This document shows positions 1 through 10,282 of a stretch of DNA of 64,000 nucleotides, one piece after another. The stretch covers positions 124,001 through 188,000 of the forward strand of contig JADNRY010000055.1 in NCBI GenBank assembly GCA_015501585.1, written 5' to 3'. Position 1 is the first letter of the stretch. The number at the start of each line of letters is the position of its first letter. The DNA is from Rhodocollybia butyracea (lineage: Eukaryota; Basidiomycota; Agaricomycetes; Agaricales; Omphalotaceae). The translations under genes and the position numbers were made by a program. The notes beneath the pieces are model-generated. The model was not told the origin of the DNA, did not search any database, and was given only the letters and a program-made list of their open reading frames with translations.

Positions 1-760
1 GGATCTGTTCTCACGGTCCCGATGTATCTGGATCATTACTGCAGTTAGATCTGATCAGGAACTTCAATGTGTGCGGCAAAAAAAAACCCGAATAAACGGT
101 CCAGTACACTCGCTTGAACACAAGTAAAAAAAGTCAGTATAATAGACACGTACAAGAGAAACAACCGTTTTCGGATCCGACAATTGGACGTTCAGAATTC
201 GTATGTTCAAGTTGTTTTGATGTAGTATACGTGAGACAATCGATCTCATCGTATGGATCCCCGATTCTTGCCGATTGCGCAATTAGATTTGTTCGGTATC
301 AGTTACAACACAACAAAACTTGTTCCATTTGGAACTTTTTCTTGTATATCGTATACTTGAGGTACTCAGGTAACTGCTTCAAAGATACTTACACAGAAAA
401 CCAGCAAACAACAATCTGGGTTCAAACTCCGAATCGACCAATGAGATCTGGTTAACGTAAGTGCGCGGCTAGCCGGCGTTGTTTTTTTTCGTAGCTCTTC
501 TTCCTACCATCATCTGCTTGTACCAAACTTTCTCCACAAACTCTGCGAACGGCTCACAAAAATACTTCAGGTTTCCAGAAAGTTCCTCTTGCCTTTTTTT
601 CCAAATCTTGTCAGACTTTTTCGGTCTACCTCATGCCCATATATCTGAGATCCGCTAACATCGGCTTCCTAGATTCAATCACAAACCTGAATTAAGTACA
701 ACCTGCTTTTCAAGTTCCAACATATATCTTGCCCACCGAGCATCATCGACGTTTTTGCCG
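1..760. other. Upstream region of the GATA factor gene
   Basis: No protein-like reading frame is supported here; the short open frames have no recognisable motifs. The stretch is directly upstream of the GATA factor start at 761 and most likely holds its promoter and 5' leader. A C/T-rich stretch lies at about 480-740. Confidence 0.5.
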
Positions 761-3387
761 ATGGCTGCTCACCATGCAGCTCAGCGCCAGCATCTATACT
801 CTATCCCACCTCCGCCGCCACCGCCAAGTGTCTTTAACGACGAGCTACGTCTTCCGTCGATAAAAGATCTCGCTTTCAAGTACGAGAGACCGCGACAAGA
901 AGGTCCACAAAGCGTTAGCAACGCTGGACAAACAGCCACAGAATATTCAGTATCTGCTAGCCAAGAACGTTCTCGAGCTCATTCTCAACCATGGCCACGA
1001 CAAACACAACCAGTATCGATATCCACACATCACCCACAGCAACAGCATACTCCTCCGTTGTCTGCAGGCCACGAGTTATCCTCCGCCAAATCGCAGTCTG
1101 CCGAATATTCTCCCAGACACGATAGTGGCGGTTACCTCACGCCTGGTATGCCTCTCTCGGCCCAGACAGCGCCGCTGCCCGGTTCCGTCAACACTGGTCC
1201 GGCAATTCGGGGTGATGAACACTCTCAGATGCAGAACAAAAGACCTCGTACCTCTAGCGTGACGTCCGCGCCTCCATCTCGTGATTCTCGTCCCAATCAT
1301 GTACAGTGCCTTATTTTTTTAATTGTCATCCATTCTAACGCGCAGCGTAGGTTGTTTATCAGCCTCAGTATCAATATCAAACCACTATGCCTCCTCCTCC
1401 GAGTCCATATCATCAAATGAGCCCAGTTGTGACTGCACCTCCGCAATCCTCTCTTCCTCCATCGCACATGCAGCATCATCAACCCAGTACAATTGCGGCC
1501 CACCCAGGGTACCAATACCAGCAACCTCAGCAGCCATATATCCGATCCAGTCCACAGAATACAACTCCTCATCCTCCATCATCTCATCCTCCTCATGCCT
1601 ATCATCCTGCACCTCCTCAGCACTCACACGCTCCACAGCAGTTACAGGCTCCTCCTCCTCCTCCCTCTCATTCGATCTCATCTCAGCCCCAAAATCAGCA
1701 TCATAGTGTACCATATCCTTCGCATTCGCCTCCTGTCTCTCAAGAGCACTGGGAACACCCTCATCAACCTCAGCATTCTCAGCCAGTACATCCAGTTCAT
1801 CATCATCCCGTTCAGCATGTTCAGCATCCCCCGCCGCCGCCGCCCGTAGCGGTAGCTCCTGCTCCTACACCTATGCATCATACCCAGTACTCGCATCCCC
1901 CTCCGGCAGCAAATTATCATCAACAGCAACAGCAACCACAGCATGTGCCCCCGCCTCATTCGCACACAAATTATGCTCAGCCGGCCAATTCTCATCCCCC
2001 TTCTCAGCATCATTCACTCTCTCGTGCTGTACCACCGGTTGTCACTACACCGGTTTTAGCTACTCCCGAGGTTGATGCACGAACGCCTTACCCAACTTCC
2101 TCGGCCCGCGAGAGTACAATGGCTGAGGTACTTGTCATGCTATTTTATGTGTTCCCGCCTTTTCTGACGCGTTTCATAGATAGTCAAGTTGTGCTCCATT
2201 CTATACGATTTTGCTAACCGTTATGGTAAGTCTGGACTCCAAGCCCGCTGGGTTTTATTAATAGTTTCTACCTCAATTCAGCATCTCTCAAGAGTGCTCT
2301 ACCCCATGTGCAACCGTCGCAAGCTGAAGTCGCTGATATGGCGCGTCGTGCAAACGAGGTAGTGCGGCTTTTGGAAGTTCTTCGACGCATGGAGCCTGAA
2401 GGTGATCGGCACAAAATTGAAAGCACAACATCGAGTGCTTTGACAAGTACTCCTGATGATCATCGGCCTCCGAAAAGACCTTGGGAGGACATGGCCCAAG
2501 ATGGCCAAGCTTCAGGGGACGATACCGGCGGCATGTTCCCAGAGGTATGACATCTCTATTAGAACATTGTGGCTCACGCTAAAATCTAATTGCTATTTAG
2601 CCGTCTTCGGCATCCGCGCCTGGACAAACCACCGCCGAACAAGATATGGAGCTGATTCGTTCAAAGAGAGCAACAACAACGGCAGCAGCAGCTACATCTA
2701 CTGGTCAGCCCAAGAGCAAGTACCGGAAAAGAAGTGTGAGTTTTAGTTCTGATTGACTTTCATGCAAGATTTCATCCTGATCCTGTCTCTCCGACATTTG
2801 GTTTGGACAGCGGGCGACCCCACCTGGAAAATGTCATTCGTGCAATATTAGGGAGACACCTGAATGGAGACGAGGCCCCGATGGGGCAAGAACGTTATGC
2901 AATGCATGTGGTCTCCGTAGGTTTTTTCTATCGACAGCCCTCTGTCTTTGTTATCTAACGTCACTCTATAGATTACGCAAAACTAATGCGGAAGCAATCG
3001 AAGGCGAACACGCAGGCTGGTGCACCCCCTCCAAAAATTGACTTGGACACCCTGAAAGCTTCCACCAAAGCAGCGGAAGCAGAGAAGGCCAAGACGGACG
3101 AGAACACCGCACCGGGCGGCGCGACCCCCCACCATCATCAAAGCTCGTTCCAGGTTATGACAGTGATGTCACCTGTGGAATCTCAGAGTTCTACTACGCC
3201 GTCTGACCCAGGGCGGCTGCCAGCCCATCACCAGACGATACTTCCACCCCCAACAAATGGAACGACAGGTTCCATGCATCCTCCCCCTCCGCCCTGGGCA
3301 GTTAACGTTCAACGAACTTGGACGTCTTCGGAGCAGCTGCAAAGCCAATCTTTCATGCGGACTGTCAATCATACTTCGCCACGGTAA
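761..3387 (+). CDS. GATA zinc-finger transcription factor, NsdD/SUB-1 type
   Basis: Seven exons (761-1300, 1351-2127, 2180-2225, 2282-2544, 2601-2735, 2811-2916, 2972-3387) give 760 residues and a length divisible by three. A single GATA finger is read across the last intron: [18 protein letters not shown], then [16 protein letters not shown], i.e. C-x2-C, 18 residues, C-x2-C. The HYAKLMRK tail and the preceding SKYRKRS basic stretch match the NsdD/SUB-1 branch rather than nitrogen-regulatory GATA factors. The first half is Pro/Gln/His-rich and disordered. A conserved-looking helical segment ([15 protein letters not shown] and following) is joined from exons 3 and 4. In other fungi such factors act in the nucleus and control sexual development; a fruiting-body role here is inference. 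The start is the first ATG after a stretch without AUG in frame. Introns are 50-75 bases. Confidence 0.9.
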
Positions 3388-4519
3388 CTGAGCTTCCAGC
3401 ATCGCAGTTTCATTTTCCCTGTTGACATCTTTACATCTGCATACCTACCCTTATCCTACTTACATCGAATTCTTTACCATGTTTGTCAGTTAACTTTATG
3501 ATCGTTCGTTCGTTCTTTTTTTTGCCAAGTACTTAGCTAGCTTTAGGTATTCCTCATGCGTCGTGTTTCGCTATATACTCCTGGTCCCTGGCCATTAACT
3601 TACCAGATCGTACTACGCATACTTATAATTTCTAGTAGGGTAGTGCGCCATAAATAACTTTTTACAACACAATTTCGCTACATTCATTAGTCATTAGTGC
3701 TTTACTAGCTCAACCAGACATTAACCAATGATAATTCCCAGTGACCTCTCCCTCCGCTCGGCGATTTCCTTCGTGGCCCTTACACTACAGTTGAGTTAGT
3801 TCCTTGGTTGAGAATTTTCGAAGACTTTTTGACTGTTGACGGCAATATAATCAAGTTGACCCTGCGCATACATCAAGTCTTGGTTCTAACATTACACCGA
3901 TCTAACCCATCTGATTAAGGCCACGTTCGCTCTGGATGGGGTAAAGATCAAGAGGGTAAAGATCAAGAGGTTCTCGGTTCGCGGGAAGGTTTGGACAGTG
4001 CTAGCTGGACAACAGGCGAAAGTTTACACCGGAGTTCACATTGGTCAAAACAAGGAAAAAATAGGATGAATGGAATGGATCGGGGCGCATCGATGGATTA
4101 AACCGTGCAGTATGCCTTTCATTTCTGCCTCCATCTGGCCTTCTGGCCTCAGGCTTGACCTGGCTTGACGGGGAGATTCTTGATTGAATTGTTATTCCTA
4201 GTGTGCGCATTCAACAGAGTGGTCGACTCTTGATGAAATACGTTGTTGTCTCGACTCTCATCGATCTCATCCTTCCCTCGAGGGAAGCGCCCTCTCCACC
4301 ACGTTGTCTAATTTCTCCACCGCAGCATCATGCATCAGACCTCATCAAGCTCACCTCGAGAGAGCAATGCTTATTGAATTCAGATGTGGCGTCTCGCTGA
4401 TCTTAAGATGGAATCTGTTTGGCTACAAGATTTAATGACACGATATATAGCACCGAAACAGCAGGTTGAGAGTTAACCTAGCTTACAAAACATTTCATAC
4501 ACAACAAATACATTTATAA
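3388..4519. other. Intergenic region between convergent genes
   Basis: This lies between the 3' ends of the GATA factor gene and the dioxygenase gene. Only short open frames without motifs are seen. A direct repeat of 'taaagatcaagagg' occurs at about 3942-3970. It probably holds both 3' untranslated regions. Confidence 0.5.
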
Positions 4520-6200
4520 TTAGTCGTTATATCCTCTAGCTTTCGAACTGTACGTCTTTCCATTAGTTGGTATCTCGAGACCTTGCTGCTTCCAAATTTC
4601 CAACTGCCTGTCTTTCGCCACCCTTGCCTGTCTGGCGTTCGTAGTCCTCAACAGAAGTGGGTTTCTCTCCGTGTGGTGTAGCACGCAATGCGTGTCGAGT
4701 GGCAGGCCAGAAGTCAAAAGTAGCCGTGTGTGTGACCACCTGAGATGAAATTGAGATTACACGCCTCAAGCCTTGCAAATTTTTAATCTACTCACTCGGT
4801 TGTCCCAGAACGCAATTGAATTTGGTTCCCACTGGAAACGAGCGTGGTTGTCTACGTTTTCAGCAATCTGGTGGAACAAGAAATTCAAAATAGTGTCCGA
4901 TTCGGCTTTAGGGACTCCAAGAATACGTCGTGTAAACCCTGTTCATTGGGAGGAAAACTTAGTAAAGAATAAAAGCATAAAAACGTTGCAAAGGCATGCC
5001 TGGGTTGACGAACACACTCTTCCATCCGGTGACGGGATGGACTCGAACCACAGGATGAATAGATTCGATCTCTTTTCTCCGGACAGGAATACCGGCAGCT
5101 CGAGAGCCCTCTGCCTGGGCGACGCCACTGTGGACTGCTTTCAAGCCCTCAAGATAAGTTTGAAAACCAGGGCTCAAGCCGGAGTAGAGCGCATATCTGA
5201 GCGAAGATAAGGTTATACCTGGAGGGACAGTAGTACGTACCCTGAAGCCCAGATTGTATCCCCTCCTGTTTGTTGAAATTAGGGTGAGATGTATGTGATA
5301 CCATGAAATTTTCACGAACCGTATTCGGGGCCAGTGATCACTTTTAGTGAAGTTGTGCTTGGCGGCTGTATCTCATAGGTCACCTTCGAAAATAGAAATG
5401 TCAGCTGAAAGTCCTATGAATATAACAGAATTACAAACGTCAGAGTGCCACAATTCTAGCTTGGAAAATGTAGAGGAGTCCGGTCGGCGTGAGGAGTCGT
5501 TATAAACAACTACAGTACTTTGAGAGGTCTTCGTCATTAGAAACAGGATGGTGAACTCACCATGAACCTCTTCGAGCCCGACTTTTGGGATAGGCGTTGT
5601 GGCATGTTTGTGAAGTGGACCAAAGTGGCGAGCAAGTGCTAGTTGCTCCTGAATGTTTATTTCTTGGTCTCGGAAGACTATAATCCTGATCAGATCAGCC
5701 GCTGAGTAAGTTTACTAGAAAACGTACACACAACTCCTCGCTCCGCGACAAGCAGGGCTCTGTGTACGAATCAGAGAAGGTTAACAGTCAGGACCCGAAA
5801 CTTACAGTTCATCCTTCTGAGCGTCGGACAGTTGGCGAAGATCGATCCCAGAGAGTTCAGTTCCAATCGCCGGCGTATAGTGCTTGATCTTCGTGGCGGC
5901 ACTTAAGAGGCTCTTTTTCTCTGGATCGGCAGATAGGCCTCGGTCAGTCACTTTCACTTCTTCTAGAGGAGGCCATGACAAATCAGGGAAGACTGGCTGT
6001 ATCGTCGCAAGTTAATCTATAGATCCACTGTAATCATACAGCGACAGCTAACCTTGAATTGGTCATGGACGTAGGTATCGTCCCCATTATCTCCAACTGA
6101 AGGAGAGTAGAAAGCATTGATCACTTGAGTGTTCACGCCTTTCAGCGATTGTACACTGGTAAGAGTGGTAGGTTTCTCGTTAGTTGCAACAGGAGCCATG
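4520..6200 (-). CDS. TauD/TfdA-type Fe(II)/2-oxoglutarate dioxygenase (sulfonate dioxygenase-like)
   Basis: Spliced reading gives MAPVATNEKPTTL at the start, then a typical TauD/JLP1-like core: HYTPAIGTELSGIDLRQL, ERGVVVFRDQ, LARHFGPLHKHATTP, the HxD iron-binding motif in LWHSDVTYE, the distal His in THTATFDFWPATRHALR with the 2-oxoglutarate-binding Arg, and a C-terminal tail. Family members oxidise taurine or other sulfonates to release sulfite, or related small acids; the substrate cannot be told from sequence. The start is the ATG at 6198-6200, 286 bases from the divergent NmrA-like gene. The frame after GERQTGK-like sequence shifts by one base at the CCC run 4621-4623 (GGG on the coding strand). 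This leaves the conserved-looking tail VAKDRQLEIWKQQG in another frame, and no intron can explain one base. Several introns of about 50-80 bases interrupt the gene; inner exon limits were not all fixed. Confidence 0.85.
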
Positions 6201-6486
6201 TTTCGTATGTCAAACAAGCCAGCAAGATGATTTTATAGTTGCGAGCTTGACATTATTCGTGCTTCTTACGCGGGTCATCTCACCAATGGCATTCTAGACA
6301 TATGTTGCAATGCCAATAAAGCCGAAAACGCAACAGAGCGCAACCTATATCCGGGATTGCGAACATCAACGGTTTAATTTAAGGCTGAAGACGAATCATC
6401 AGGTGATCGCTGAGTACCCCGTGTTAGACGGAGAGGAGACTCAGTCTGGGAAATAGGAGGTTAGGCCGAAAGCACCCGAAAGCATT
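6201..6486. promoter_or_regulatory. Divergent promoter of the dioxygenase and NmrA-like genes
   Basis: 286 bases separate the two start codons of head-to-head genes, so both promoters must lie here or overlap. No clear TATA box or named operator is visible. Shared control of the two genes is possible but is inference from spacing alone. Confidence 0.5.
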
Positions 6487-7522
6487 ATGTCCAGACTTAC
6501 ATCCTTTGCGCTTATCGGCTCCTCCGGATACTTTGGTTCGTTCGTCGTATCAGCCTTTGCCCAGGCGGTTTCGCGCCAACCGACAATCATCGTCCTCTCG
6601 CGTAATCCCGAGTCCAAGAAATATCCCTCTGGAGTGAAGGTCGTGAGAGTGGACGATTACGAAGATGTCGATGCCATTGCGAAGATATTTGTCGAGCATC
6701 AAATCGATGCAGTAGTTTCAACCGTAGGATATGCTGGGATAACAGTGCAAAAGCGGATGGCAGATGCAGCGAAAAAGGCGGGAGTGAAACTGTTTGCTCC
6801 CTCGGAGTTTGGGTCCCCTACCGATGACGCACCGGACGAATATCCAGACTTCCAGGAAAAGGATGAAGTAGCAAGTGAGCCCATGAGCCCTTGCATGTTG
6901 TCCTGTTGGGTACTGAATCTGGGTACGATGCCCCATAGAGTATATCGAAGCAATTGGACTCCCTTGTGCTAGATTTTACGTGAATACTTTTCTCGAGACA
7001 GGGGAATGACTTACTCAGCTTCATTCCAGAACGGGGCGTTCATTAATTCTGGTCTCTTCTCAGTCACGGGTGTTCGTGTAAATGGAAAGGTAAATGTCAT
7101 CGGGAGAGGTCAAAGTCCTGTCTCTTTCACTTTGGAAGAAGATGTGGCAGGTACGCCTCTGATTTGGGTTTCTGTTATTGATTTAACTTGGACTAGGTTT
7201 CGTTGCATATGTTCTCACCTCCTTAACGCTAAACTCTCTGTCTAACAAGATATTCCGACTGGAGGGTGATCGGGCTTCGCTTGTCGAACTGGCAAATTGG
7301 TACGGCAAAGAAGTTTCACACGTTGAAGAAATTCCAGGCCGCCGAGGCCCTTCAGAGATTTTAAGCATGCTTGCTAAGGTGTTCGAAGCTGGGGCTTGCA
7401 GTACGGGATGGAATTTCAAGCTTGGACGCGATGGAGAAGGAGAAGACGCTGCTGGAAGCGCGAATAAAATCTGGCAAGGTCATCAGTGGAAGGCGATCAG
7501 AGATGTGATCATGAAATTATAA
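6487..7522 (+). CDS. NmrA-like / isoflavone reductase-like NAD(P)-binding protein
   Basis: Four exons (6487-6874, 6939-6979, 7030-7150, 7197-7522) give 291 residues, divisible by three. The N-terminus FALIGSSGYFGSFVVSAF carries a Rossmann-type G-x2-G-x2-G pattern. It is followed by VVSTVGYAG, VKLFAPSEFGSPTDD and, across an intron, CARFYNGAFINSG, all typical of the NmrA/isoflavone reductase family (extended short-chain dehydrogenase fold). Family members are NAD(P)H-dependent reductases or redox-sensing regulators; which one applies is unknown. The second exon is only 41 bases and is supported by phase on both sides. The gene is head-to-head with the dioxygenase. It is only distantly similar to the two NmrA-like genes at 23.5 and 28.0 kb. 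Confidence 0.85.
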
Positions 7523-7606
7523 GCGCGTTAGATTTCTTTTCGCGGTACAAAGTATACAAGATTCTGTTTACTGGTACACTTGAATTATGGGAATGCGCCA
7601 TCAAAT

Positions 7607-8262
7607 TCAAGCGTTCATAACTCGGTAACGTCTGGGGTTTCGTTGTCGGGTAGCGTCCACATTTTCCGCGTGGGCAAGGTGGACCGGGCCAGCTCGATAT
7701 CCATTGCTCGCCGAATGAGTGTGGTCAGAGGAGTTAGAGTAGACCTGTGGCTTCATCTGGGAACGTTGTCCATGAGGATACCCAGAGCGAGGAATTCGAA
7801 TTGAAGGCTCAGCGACATTCGCCCGAGGACGGCCAGCATAAACGTCTGGGGCTCTAACGACCTTTGCAGCCATACCCTGCACTTGTGCCTCGCGCATCCT
7901 CTGCGTACGAGAGACCTGAGTCCACTTGGGAACATCAGCTCGGACGAAAGGGGGAAACTCCTGGTTAAGGTCCCACTTTTGAGGTTGTGACGGCGAACTA
8001 CCGGGAACGTAGAAAACATTTGGGTTTCGCGCATCAAAAGCTTCGGCTTCCAAAGTGGACACTGAATAAGTGCCTTTATCGCAGCCATGACAAGGGTATT
8101 TTCCGGGAGCGGGTATCGGCGGGTTGGGGAAGCCGCATTTGCGTCGGTTACACTTATGGTGATTAGGAGGCCAGTTGGCTGGGAGTTTGGGCTGGCCAAC
8201 TAGAGGAGAAGATTCAGTATGATGATGGAAGAGGGAGCTGATACAATCTTACAACTGAACAT
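7607..8262 (-). CDS. Unrecognised protein with C-x4-C-x14-C-x2-C motif (paralogue 1)
   Basis: Not a family I can name. The main exon (8199-7607) encodes GQPKLPANWPPNHHKCNRRK, then C, GFPNPPIPAPGKYP and CHGCDKGTYSV, so four cysteines are spaced x4, x14, x2, suggesting a small zinc-binding fold. The rest is Arg/Pro/Ser-rich and looks disordered. A 10-base first exon (8253-8262, ATG TTC AGT T) joined by a 53-base intron (donor GTAAGA, branch-like ACTGA, acceptor CTAG) gives MFSFGQPKLP and 200 residues, divisible by three. A second protein at 50.7-51.8 kb shares the motif, the KLPxxWP lead-in and the same intron place and phase, which is the main evidence that both are real genes. The minus-strand frame at 7753-8199 that begins MASPNSQPTG is a shadow. 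Confidence 0.7.
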
Positions 8263-8765
8263 AGTGACAGATAATGAGGGTTTGAGTGTGGTTGGCGCTA
8301 GCGCTCACAAATTTGTTAAAGACAGTGAAAGATAGAGAAAGTGAAAGATAGAGGTGGTGCTGTGAACTAACCTTCGAAATCTCGCGCGCCCTTTATACCT
8401 AGAGCGACGCGACAATTGGACTCATCATTTTCCATTCTCACAAGACATAAGACAATGGGCCACCGATATCCACGTCCAAAAATCCTAAACAGGCGAACAA
8501 GACCGTGAGGACATTTCAGCTTTGATGGTTTCATTGTATAGTTATTGTCTATGGGGCCCACACATCACTTAAATGGAAGGTCAAAGCTTCTGGCATGGCT
8601 TGGGCGGAACTCGAACACTCACTTATGTTCATGCTGGGAACGACATTCGAGTTGTGGCAGTCTAAGTGGAAAGGTTGACACATACGCAGCGAGAAAAGAG
8701 GTTATTGTCAATTTCAAAGGGATGGCCATATACACGGTTCATTATGTTACAGATACCACCACAGA
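8263..8765. other. Intergenic region, paralogue 1 upstream / crotonase 3' side
   Basis: No convincing coding frame. It contains short imperfect copies of 'gtgaaagatagag' at about 8326-8353. It should hold the promoter of the Cys-motif gene and the 3' untranslated region of the crotonase gene. Confidence 0.45.
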
Positions 8766-9949
8766 TCAAAGCTTTGCCCTTCGATGCCTGATATCAAGAG
8801 CCTTCCACTGAACAATCGAAAACGTAAGGTTTGGCTTATCAACAGTGGCGAAAAATGAGACTTACCCAAGGATACCAAGGAGAGGAACTTTTCGAGAGCG
8901 TGGCAGAGAATTTAGGGTTCCTTCGTTCCTTAAAGGCAAGAGCGCCGTCAGCAGCGTCTTCACCCGAGCCAAGAAGCTTGATGGCCCTCGAATCTAGGAG
9001 ATGGTTTTCCTCGATCGCGTCACCTGGGTGTTGCAAGAGTCCTTTAGAATAAGCGACAGAAAGTTGGGATGTATTGGCCGCTAATTCCTTAGCAAAGGCC
9101 AGCGCTACTGGTAGTACATCTTCTCGTTTCGGGATAATTTCATGGTAGAGATTTGATATGAGACGCGATGTTGCCGGAACGGTAGCGCCGGACAATATGA
9201 GGGAATTTGCGCGAGAATGACCTAGCAAGCGAGGGAGAAGATAACTGGAAGTCGCTGTAATTAAACTCGCGCATTAGAGACTGTAACTTCGTTGTCACAC
9301 GGCTACATACCTTCGGGAACGATGCCCCGTCGTACGAAAGGAAAGGCAAGTTTGGCGCCTTCCCAGACGAATCTAAAGTCAAATGGAAGTTGGAAGCCTG
9401 TAGCACCGACACCAACCTGCCCGCGCGGATGAGAAGTGATCAAACTTATGATAGACTTTCGACAAACCGCATGGCCATTGACCGCAGCAATAGTGATTTT
9501 CCTGCAGCGGTATATCGCTATTGCCACTTGTCCGCCTGTATCCCGGTGAGCTACGCCACGGTGAGATTCTAATCCATTGGAAATGGGATGACGGCAAACC
9601 TGATTCTCCTTCAGCATCATCTTCTGGTCTAAAAAGAACATTCCATCCATTCGATATGTCTGCTCCTGAGCAATATGCAGGAGCAGTATGTTCAGCTGTC
9701 AGAATTACCACTCGGACACGATCGTCACGGTCTGCCGCTTCAAAAACCTGGATTATTTCGTCTGCTAAAGCGTTAACAAAGGTGTTTCTCCTACATGATG
9801 GGATAGGTTGGAATAGGTTAGTTCTGTACGTCGTGACAAATAACGTTCACTGACTGCTTGGCTCGATTGATTGTAACGATAAGAACAGCGCTGTCCAAGG
9901 AAACCAGGATTTCTTTGAACTCAAATGTTCCATAGTCCAAGGCAGCCAT
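8766..9949 (-). CDS. Enoyl-CoA hydratase/isomerase (crotonase family), probably peroxisomal
   Basis: Starts [19 protein letters not shown] at the ATG 9947-9949. The crotonase core follows: [20 protein letters not shown] (CoA-binding oxyanion region), then after an intron [43 protein letters not shown] and [14 protein letters not shown]. The C-terminal half contains [13 protein letters not shown] last exon of 14 codons (8807-8766), joined by a 58-base intron with donor GTAAGT and acceptor TTCAG, ends in HRRAKL. The tripeptide AKL fits the peroxisomal PTS1 consensus ([SAC][KRH][LM]). Such enzymes hydrate or isomerise enoyl-CoA in fatty-acid beta-oxidation; the exact substrate is not fixed by sequence. 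Without the last exon the frame would run to a stop at 8839 (ending IFRHC) and lack the signal. Confidence 0.85.
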
Positions 9950-10282
9950 GATAGTTGCAAAGTTGCAAATCGGGTCAGTTCATTCCCGGTTCATTTCCCA
10001 TGTCGTTGTGAGACAGTCAGGTGTTGATATGCTCAACCTATATAGCCGAAGAAATTACTGAGCCGAAGCATGAGCTTGGAAAAGAACGACGACTGAAGAG
10101 GAAAAAAACGGATGAGGGTAGTGGTTGAACGTTGAAACGTTGAACGCCGTGGGCGATCTTATCTATTCTGGGCCATTTTGTGGGCAACAAATCTTCCTCT
10201 ATTCATCACCAAAGCTGCAATTTCGTCTTTTATTCTGTGCTTTGATGCCCTCAGTTTTCTTGCGCTATTAGCGGCCGTAGAA
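9950..10282. promoter_or_regulatory. Divergent upstream region of crotonase and 10.3-kb gene
   Basis: 333 bases between two divergent starts. It must contain both promoters. No gene and no strong TATA box is seen. The in-frame sequence upstream of the ATG at 10283 has no ATG and is taken as leader. Confidence 0.4.

Noticed and set aside
1076..2013. Minus-strand frames across the GATA factor gene.
   Set aside because: They are shadows of the Pro/Gln/His-rich exons; the plus-strand frame carries the conserved domain and consistent splice sites.
5036..5060. A tRNA-like B-box (GGTTCGAGTCC on the minus strand).
   Set aside because: It codes for the HPVVRVHP part of the dioxygenase, and no A-box or cloverleaf stem surrounds it.
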